Source: Sanghuangporus weigelae
Lineage: Eukaryota; Basidiomycota; Agaricomycetes; Hymenochaetales; Hymenochaetaceae
Direction: 5' to 3'
Length of the DNA: 64,000 nt
Assembly: GCA_033182465.1 (NCBI GenBank)
Contig: CP137328.1
Location: 1,054,001 to 1,118,000 of the forward strand
Part shown: one piece after another, positions 56,885 to 64,000 of the stretch
Layout of the letters: every line of letters starts with the position of its first letter
Position numbering within the stretch: position 1 is the stretch's first letter
The notes under the pieces: generated by a model
Databases searched by the model: none
What the model was told of the DNA's origin: nothing
The model's input: the letters and a program-made list of their open reading frames with translations, nothing else
Translations under genes and position numbers: made by a program

Positions 56885-59800
56885 ATGATGGAAAGCGAGG
56901 AAAGTACTACAGGGGTCGCGAACTGCCCGCTCCAGATCGGCCCCAATGAACAAGACCTGGAGAAATGCAAGCCGTCCAAAGTCATGTCGCGGAAGAAGAA
57001 GCCCCTGCATTTACGACTTCAGACGCCGAGGAAGCATAGACCATCGCATGGGTTCCTCAATCTAAAGCATCTGCTAGCTCGTCTTGACAAATCGTGGATC
57101 CTAAATAACATGGATGCTTCTCATCTGAAGCCTATCATTCGGACGACAGTCTGTGCGTGGGTTTGCGTGATTCTTCTGGTGGTCTCGAAGACCCAGGTCG
57201 TTATGGGTCAAGTAAGTATAGCGGTGTCACTTCTATTTCTGTGCATCTAACAATTTGCAGTCCAGTTTCCTTGTCCTCATTGGTATGATCGTACTGGTTC
57301 AGGAAAAATCTCTCTTTATCTGAACCTTTAACTCTAGGCGCGTTTTTGTCGCCTCCCGCGGAGCCATTCATAGCCGTGTTTGAACGAGAGATATCAAATC
57401 TCATCTTCGTCATGGTTTCGTTTGCGTAAGTCCCGCCGACATTTCGTACTACAATGGCAAACCTTTCGCTGTAGGTGGTGCTGTCTTGGAATATTCCTTT
57501 CCGTTCTAGTTCGCAAGGAACGCAACGAGTTCGCGACACAGTACGAGATCTTCACCGGTCGTTATATCGAAGCGCAGGTGAGAATGTCTCTTTATATTGT
57601 AAGAAATACGGATCCTGACGTAGTCGCCTGAAGGAAACGATTATATGTGCAGTTTTCCTATTTTTAGGGACTGCTGTCCTCCTCTATTCCAGAGCAAAGA
57701 TTGCTCAGGGACCTTATGTCTTGGGCCCAACGCTAGGCTGCATTGTCGTCGGTAAGTCACTTCTTACTCATGGGCGAATTACCTTGACAATGATCTATCG
57801 GGAAAGACATCACTCTATCTGTCGCCCACTTTTACCCGTATCAATCTTATCAGGCGAGTCTTTCCAACAGAATTGAGATCATTTTTCTAAGCAAGCCTGC
57901 AGACCGCGATCGGCTGTGTTCTCCCATTTGTATTCCATTCAGCGGTGGCTATTGCTTGCTCAGCTTTGGTTTTCCCTGAGACAGTGAACGCACAGTTCAT
58001 TAAAAGATTTCGCGGTGTATTTGTTCCGTTGTCGAAAGCGATGCATGCACAGTCGGACATCTTCAACAAGGTTATCACGGAAGGCGATTTCAGCTCGGAA
58101 GAGTTTATCAAGCTTGTCAGTCAATCCGAAGCTGCCCTAGCTCCCTTAGCTGCTTCAAGTCGGCTGATCAAGAAGGATTTCTCGTGGGGAAGGTTTGGTC
58201 CAAATGATTTCTCTCGCCTGCATGAGTTCGTTCGCCACATGACAGTCCGCGCGAATGGAATGGCGTTCTACTTTAAGGTCATCGGGTCTGAAACAGGTGG
58301 CCCAGCGTTGTCTCTCCTCAACACACCGTGGTCGACTCCAACACAGTCTCGCCCAGCGACTCGCCCCCCTTCACCGGCTGAGATGCTTAGAGACGACCCT
58401 ACGCCATCGACTGCTTCCGTTAAATCTACCGGTCAGAGAAAAGCTCTGCATCACCATCGAGTAGCTAGTCTATCGTCTCCTCGTCCAATCCTTCGCCGAC
58501 ATCATTCGCACCAGCAAGTACATCACCATCACCTAAATCATCGACATCTTCATCACTCGCACCATCTTACCAGCCGCCCCGCGTCTATCCTTTCTTCAGG
58601 CGCATCCTCTTTCTTTGAGAAACCAGTCGGAATCTTCGAGTCTCAGAGATATGTTAACATCGAGGCACGATTTTCCCACCCAGCATCTGAAGAGCTATTC
58701 CTAATCATCACGGCTCGATTGGCCGACAGTTCCCGCGATCTCATAGTTGCCTGTGGAGATACTCTTGATCATGTCGTCAGCTGGCTTGAGCGCATGAACC
58801 AGGATCGTTTTTGGAAGTTGTATGGTCGGGGGCACAGGCATTGGCAGGAGGCTATACGAGATGACGAGCTAGCCATGTCAAAGCTACAACACACCCTCGA
58901 TGAATTCTGGAACGAGAAAAGGTCAGTAGCATTATTAAGTCGTTTGTGTTTCTGACGTATAGCAATGGTATTCATTAGGCATCTTATCCTTGAGTTGTAC
59001 CGATCTGCTGACGATGCTGACGAAGCAGGATCTTCGATCGGCGATGCGAATCCTCCGCATCTTTTGCTTTACCAGTGCTATTTGTATCAGTACCATCTAA
59101 TGCGTTTTTCCAAACACCTCCGTCAGTTTGTAAGTCACGATTAACTGCTTCGATTGTGGTCATGAGTTCACGTCAAGATCAGCTAGATGAGATGATTGAA
59201 CTAGACAGGACTCGGCGAAGAGCCCGGATCTGGATACCGGTGCTGCCCTTCAGGCAAATATTTCTTTGGAAGAAATGGGAGCCTATCGACTCAAGCTTGC
59301 AGCGCGATGAGGACGAGGATCCTAGTATGAACACCTTGTCTTCTTTGGTAATGCATATCTGACTGTTCCGTGTAGATATTGTTCAAGGGATCGATCCTGA
59401 GAACCAACCGCTGCTCGGAGTGCCGACGAGACGCGATCCCGATGCTTTGCCACCCAAGACAAGACTGCAAGCTTTCGGAAGAATGACTTATCATACTCTG
59501 AGTGCTCTGGGGAGTGGGAATGCGATATTTGGGTTGAAGGCCGGCGTATTGTCCAGTGAGTTCGTTTGCTTATCCTCAATCTGTTCCTCACTCATACTAT
59601 TATGAATTATGTGAACCTATTTAATCCCTTCTCGGGCAGTAATTCTGAGTTTACCGACATACATAAGAAGCTCTGCAGAATTCACTTATAGTGAGTCGAT
59701 AATTCTGTCCGTTGAGGGCCAGATAACGACCTTGCATTGCAAGTTCACAGATCAGTATGGGCTCTGTAAGTGATCCGGAGGTAGAATCATCTTTATTTAG

Positions 59801-61381
59801 ACTAATACATGGCTTAGCATCTATGGCCAACTGACGCTCAGTCGCTTCAGAGGGGATACAGCATTCGGGTGGATTTCTCGCGTGTTCTCAACATTTATGG
59901 GCTGCGTTGTCGGGATGGTCATGTGGTGAGTTCATGATAACCCATCCGAAGCTCAGACACCAACGTATCCTGTTGAAAGGTACATCTCAACTGGATCGGG
60001 GAACGGGAACCCGTATGGTCTGGCTTCGGTCTCCGCCGTCTGCTTCCCCTTGCTGTTCTTCTTCCGTCACTATTTTCCCGCTTCCCCGATGACGCTCACG
60101 ATTTTCCTTTTGAGTACCGGCCTTGTAATCGGGTTCTCCTGGCAAGACACACACGACCCGAGTCCTTCAACTGCAGGTGAGTATTCCATCGTAACGTCTG
60201 GGTCATCTCATGACTCAATTCTTATGATGCAGGGAAAGGATTTTCCGTAGCTTGGGTAAGTCAATACTGACGCGTAGAGATTCACATTATTTTGCAATCT
60301 AATCCGTATTCACAGACGCGATTCTTGCTAGTTACGATTGGTGTTGCTGTTGCGTTGTAAGCGTTGTACGTAGTTACTTCGCTGATTACATGTTGAAGTG
60401 ATCTTCAGTATCTTGTCCTATCTTCCACCGACATCGACGCTGCGCGAATATCTTCGGGCGACGTACGCCACGACTGCAGATCAACTCGGGGCATCTTATT
60501 GCGATGTTGTCTCCTTTGCAACAGCCCCGGAAGGTCCGCACAAGGAGATCATTAACAAGGACCTTATTGCCATACGCATGAAGCTCAGGCGCGCAGCGTC
60601 GCTGAAGAAGAATATAGCATACGAGGTCAGTCAATTACAATCAATTCGTAGAACTTGCAACCAACGCATAGAGGCCTAACCACGTTGCTTGACCGCTGCA
60701 CAGTTTTCTCTTCGCGGTAAATGGCCCGAGAAACGCTATGATACTATCAATGAAATTCAGATGTACGACTTTATCGTAACCTTAATCGGTAGTCAACGCT
60801 GATCTACAAGATGAAACAAAGGGAGATATCATACTTACTATCCCATCTACGCTCTGTTACGGAACACTTAGAGCTTCCATGGGCTCAGGCTTTCCTCAAG
60901 CGGACACTCCTTCTGGAACCTGATTTCCAAGGCGATGTTCTGGGTATCATCAGTAAGACTCGTTCCTCGCTCCTATATATACTTTGTTAATCTCATTCTT
61001 GCAGGTATGATATCCTTTGCGCTGCGAACAGGGAAGTCACTCCCTCAGGTCACTCCATGTCCCTTGCTCGATAGATACACGGCTTACCATCATGGATTAA
61101 ACGTCCTATCCAAGGAGGAGGCAGCAGAACTTGGTATCTCACATGCTCTTACAATCGAGACGCTTCAGGATGAGCAATATCTGTATGTATTTCGCCGTTG
61201 AAGATATGATTGATTCGATGCCGACTATCGTCCTAGATTTTTCAGCGTCGGAGTCGCGACCGTTTTTATGATTATCACACGAATAGACAGGCTGATGATG
61301 GCGACAAAGGAGCTAGTAGGAGAACAATATCATATACATGGCTTACCTGTTTATCATCAGAAGCCAAGGGAGGTCCAGTGA
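56885..61381 (+). CDS. Aromatic acid exporter/FUSC-like membrane protein (fungal PF10337 + DUF2421 type)
   Basis: Large multi-pass protein of the fungal family annotated 'putative ER transporter, 6TM' followed by DUF2421; related bacterial proteins export aromatic acids. Twenty-one exons sum to 3357 nt, 1118 residues, in frame at every junction. They include 57261-57282 (22 nt), 59756-59765 (10 nt) and 60233-60255 (23 nt). Features: a cytosolic basic N-terminus; a first bundle of helices (RTTVCAWVCVILLVV, ETIICAVFLFLGTAVLLYS, FVFHSAVAIACSALVFPE); a cytosolic domain with a His-rich loop at about 416-450; a second bundle (LIYGQLTLSRFRGDTAFGW to RFLLVTIGVAVALI); then the DUF2421 region. The intron at 57854-57902 has a GC donor. 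Substrate unknown. Confidence 0.88.
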
Positions 61382-61899
61382 ACAGATAGAATGGCGACCT
61401 CATTTTCATTCCTCGCAACTTCAATAGAATCGCACAAATTTTGAAATTTCCATAGAGATATAGAATCGATAGACCTCAATAGACCGTTGTGCTAACTGCT
61501 TTCAGTGTATCCAATAGATGAAAACGAATATTTAATTTTTCTAATAGTATATTTATAAAGTTGAAACCAGCACTAGTGTGGGAAATTTGACATTGTTTGT
61601 GGTAAGTGAGCGACTTGCACACGACCACCGTGACTGTCCTGCCATCTTCCATTACCATACATTCTGCTCATTAATGAGTACACGAGTGCTGCGGCGAAAA
61701 TTATATAAATACTTCGGCGAATGGCCTCGCCTATTTGTTGATATCATTGACGCCGTTCTATTCTGTTCTGAGGCAAAAATTACCCACGCGCTTCGGACTC
61801 TAATGGTTCCTCTTGCATCGGCTCTCACACGAAGTCAAGCTGTCTTTCTGATTATACTTTGCAAGAGGATTTCTCGCGAGTCTTTCGACACCCACAACG
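61382..61899. other. Intergenic region
   Basis: About 0.5 kb between the exporter-like gene and the membrane protein gene. Frames on both strands here are not supported. Confidence 0.4.
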
Positions 61900-63124
61900 A
61901 TGTCTCGAATGCTTGCTCTGTTGTATAGTCTTGCTTTCTCGGCTTTCCTGCCCTCCGTAACTGCGAAATTTGTAGCAGATTCCTTGACGAAGGTAAGATA
62001 CCATAAGTACTGATCAGTCGTTACCTTCTCTTACCACATGTATGCACGTTGACTCAATGTAGGGTGACCTAGCTGTGTGGTGCATATTCGATTTCGTTTA
62101 CATCGTCATTGCACTGAGCTGCCTTGCTCCGATCTTCCGACTGAAAGCTCACCGCTCGCCGTACTTTGCACTCTGTGCAGCGACTGTATTCTCCGTTGTG
62201 CAATGCTCTGTGGATATCGGCTACATAGTAACATCTGAGCAAGACACTCCACAGACAATCGTGGCATTGGGCTCGACCATCGTTTTATTCTCCAATTGGT
62301 CCTCGCCGCTCCTGTACCTCGCTCTATGGCTGTTGTTATTTGACAGGTACAAGCAATGGCGGAAGCATGATGTGGACTCCCGAAGTGTGCTGGCTATGGA
62401 CAAACTCCTCTTCAGAACATTCCTCGGCTTATTTGCCGTTCTCGTTCTGTTATCTACGCTCTCATCGGCTCTTTACGCGAACCAGCTATCGCTTCAGGCC
62501 CGGCTTGTCGAACTCGAGGTCATTACGAGGAACGATCTCCAGCGGACAAGGAATGCCGCCCAAATGTACCTGAATGCTGGCTATGTATTTTCAGCATTCT
62601 GGTTCTTTTCCGCGCTCTGCATCACAGCCCTATCCGTCTACGTACACGAAAGCGCGAAACGTGTCAGAGCGAATGATCAGGTCCGTGAATCCGAACCCCT
62701 TCAGAATATAAATACAATGGTTTACCAATGAATGTCTATTTATTTGGTTCTATTTTTAGATCACCAAAATCATGCTATTTGTGATCGCCCCTCTTTACTT
62801 CATCGGGATGATCCAGGGAATCGTCTTCACAATCTATTTCTCCCCGTCTGTCCAGTTGACTTCAGAGACGGAGGTGGAAGACCTGACGCTTGCCAGCGAC
62901 GTCGTCAATAATTTCATATATGCCATGATATCAATCGTGGTCCTCGCACTTGGATTGAAGACCGAGTACTGGCGTGCTCCAGGTGAGCGTTGTATATTTA
63001 GAACTGACTGCTTTAGATCTCATCTCATGTACGTTCTCAAGATCAAATCGTTGCGTTGTCGAACCTGGGCGCAGTCCCCGCGGGAAGGTACTCGGAGCTG
63101 GACGACACACAATCGACCAAGTGA
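61900..63124 (+). CDS. Uncharacterised multi-pass membrane protein with signal peptide
   Basis: Exons 61900-61992, 62063-62680, 62760-62982 and 63042-63124; 1017 nt, 338 residues. A signal peptide (MSRMLALLYSLAFSAFLPSV) is followed by about seven hydrophobic segments, including WCIFDFVYIVIALSCLAPIF, LLFRTFLGLFAVLVLLSTL, VFSAFWFFSALCITALSVYV and IMLFVIAPLYFIGMIQGIVF. This layout recalls seven-helix proteins. The C-terminus is short and polar (GRYSELDDTQSTK). I do not recognise a family motif; similar proteins are, as far as I recall, uncharacterised in mushrooms. It could be a receptor-like or transport protein. The start is chosen because the first exon adds the signal peptide in phase. Confidence 0.8.
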
Positions 63125-63344
63125 ATTTTCATCGCTCAGGGTTCTTCGCGAGAGTCAAAATTAGTGAAGAGTGTGTCATTTGCATGGATCTATTGTACGA
63201 TTTTACGAGAAGTCAATTTTGTGTATGGTATGATCTTTGAGCCTGTATTTGTAAGTATGCAAGTTTGTTTGCAATGAGTATACGTACACCTTTCTTTCGC
63301 GAACTCGTTGAGGAAATGGGAGGATAAGTGAAGATAGTCCACAC
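63125..63344. other. Short convergent spacer
   Basis: About 220 bp between convergent 3' ends; no feature seen. Confidence 0.4.
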
Positions 63345-64000
63345 TCAATCCTCAGTGACGTCTTTCATTCCAACTATTTTGACACCAGCCTCCTTCCATT
63401 CTACCTCAACGCGCTGCGTTGCTTTCTCACCTCCAACAGCTCGAACAGCCTCTCTTATGACAGTGACGTCAAATCCTGCTTTACGAGCATCAAGCGCAGT
63501 AGCACGGACGCAGTAATCAGTCGCAAGACCAACGACGAAGAGCTTGGTTATTCCTCGCTTTCGGAACTCTGACGCGAGTTGAGTAGTGTCCGGCGAGAAG
63601 CCAGGAGCGCAACCGAATGCGGAATATACTTCGACGGAGATATCTGTTCCCTGAAGATTTCACAAAAAAATCAGTACTAGGGTCGTATTGCGCATGTGAC
63701 ATTCGTACTTTCTGAAGAATCAGACCCTTGTCCGACTCAAGCCATGGCTTCAATGACTTCAGAATACTTTCTTCAATCTCGGCGCCATGAGTCCCTTGGA
63801 CCTGAAAGGAGGGATCAAAGTTAATTATACAATAGACAACTCTCACCGTATATTAGGAATAAGAACATACGCAATGATCTGGCCACATTACTTGTGGAAT
63901 CGTAGTCGGCATGCCATCCTTCGCATATGGTAATGGGACATCAATCTGCGAAAATAGCTCTTTCTTGTGGGTGCTTGCACTATTCCGCTCTGAGCTATAC
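63345..64000 (-). CDS. PNC1: Nicotinamidase (isochorismatase-like hydrolase), 3' part
   Basis: Hydrolyses nicotinamide to nicotinate in NAD+ salvage. The gene runs off the right edge. Visible exons in gene order: 64000-63871 (partial), 63801-63709 and 63650-63345. The metal-binding motif WPDHCVQGTHG is rebuilt across an intron; the upstream SASTHKKELF segment, before IDVPLPYA, matches the family's other metal ligand region. Further signatures are ESDKGLILQKGTDISVE and the catalytic Cys in VVGLATDYCVRATALDA. The stop follows MKDVTED. The N-terminal catalytic Asp is outside the window. Confidence 0.92.

Noticed and set aside
1-64000. Retroelements, virus-like elements, CRISPR arrays and rRNA genes
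   Set aside because: I looked for reverse transcriptase, integrase, capsid and terminal-repeat patterns, spaced direct repeats and rRNA cores and saw none; a homology search would be needed to exclude old fragments.

Overview
The window looks like a chromosome segment from a mushroom-forming basidiomycete (Agaricomycetes). The signs are dense genes split by many 45-80 nt GT-AG introns, several micro-exons, a FunK1-type fungal kinase, two class I hydrophobins, and housekeeping proteins of clear fungal type. I resolved exon structures by hand. For most genes the exon lengths sum to a multiple of three with conserved motifs in frame.

Left part (1-21 kb): two tandem Ca2+/H+ exchanger paralogs (the first cut by the window edge) are followed by an accessory region. 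It holds three copies of a C2H2 zinc-finger regulator gene (5.0-5.8, 10.6-11.4 and 19.6-20.4 kb, all minus strand, all apparently intact) inside larger duplicated blocks. It also holds an uncharacterised seven-exon gene (8.7-10.0 kb), a FunK1 kinase (12.9-15.7 kb), an F-box-like gene fragment (16.4 kb) and a trypsin-like serine protease gene (16.7-19.35 kb). A 607 bp non-autonomous hAT-type transposon with an 8 bp target duplication interrupts the protease gene, which also carries a one-base frameshift.

Middle part (21-41 kb): a gamma-tubulin complex component (eight exons, one only 7 nt); a 3.4 kb gene-poor stretch; two paralogous AzgA-type purine permeases in convergent orientation flanking an ERG25 C-4 methylsterol oxidase; then tafazzin.

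Right part (41-64 kb): cytosolic tyrosyl- and arginyl-tRNA synthetases side by side on the minus strand; a DnaJ/X-domain cochaperone; two divergent class I hydrophobins 3.3 kb apart, each with a TATA box about 95 nt before its ATG; a gene-poor stretch with one weak gene candidate; a 21-exon aromatic-acid-exporter-like membrane protein; a small multi-pass membrane protein; and a nicotinamidase running off the right edge.

The housekeeping genes do not form one pathway. The most unusual area is 5-21 kb, where duplication, probable gene conversion, a hAT insertion and gene decay occur together around uncharacterised proteins. I saw no retroelement, virus-like element, rRNA, tRNA or CRISPR array.
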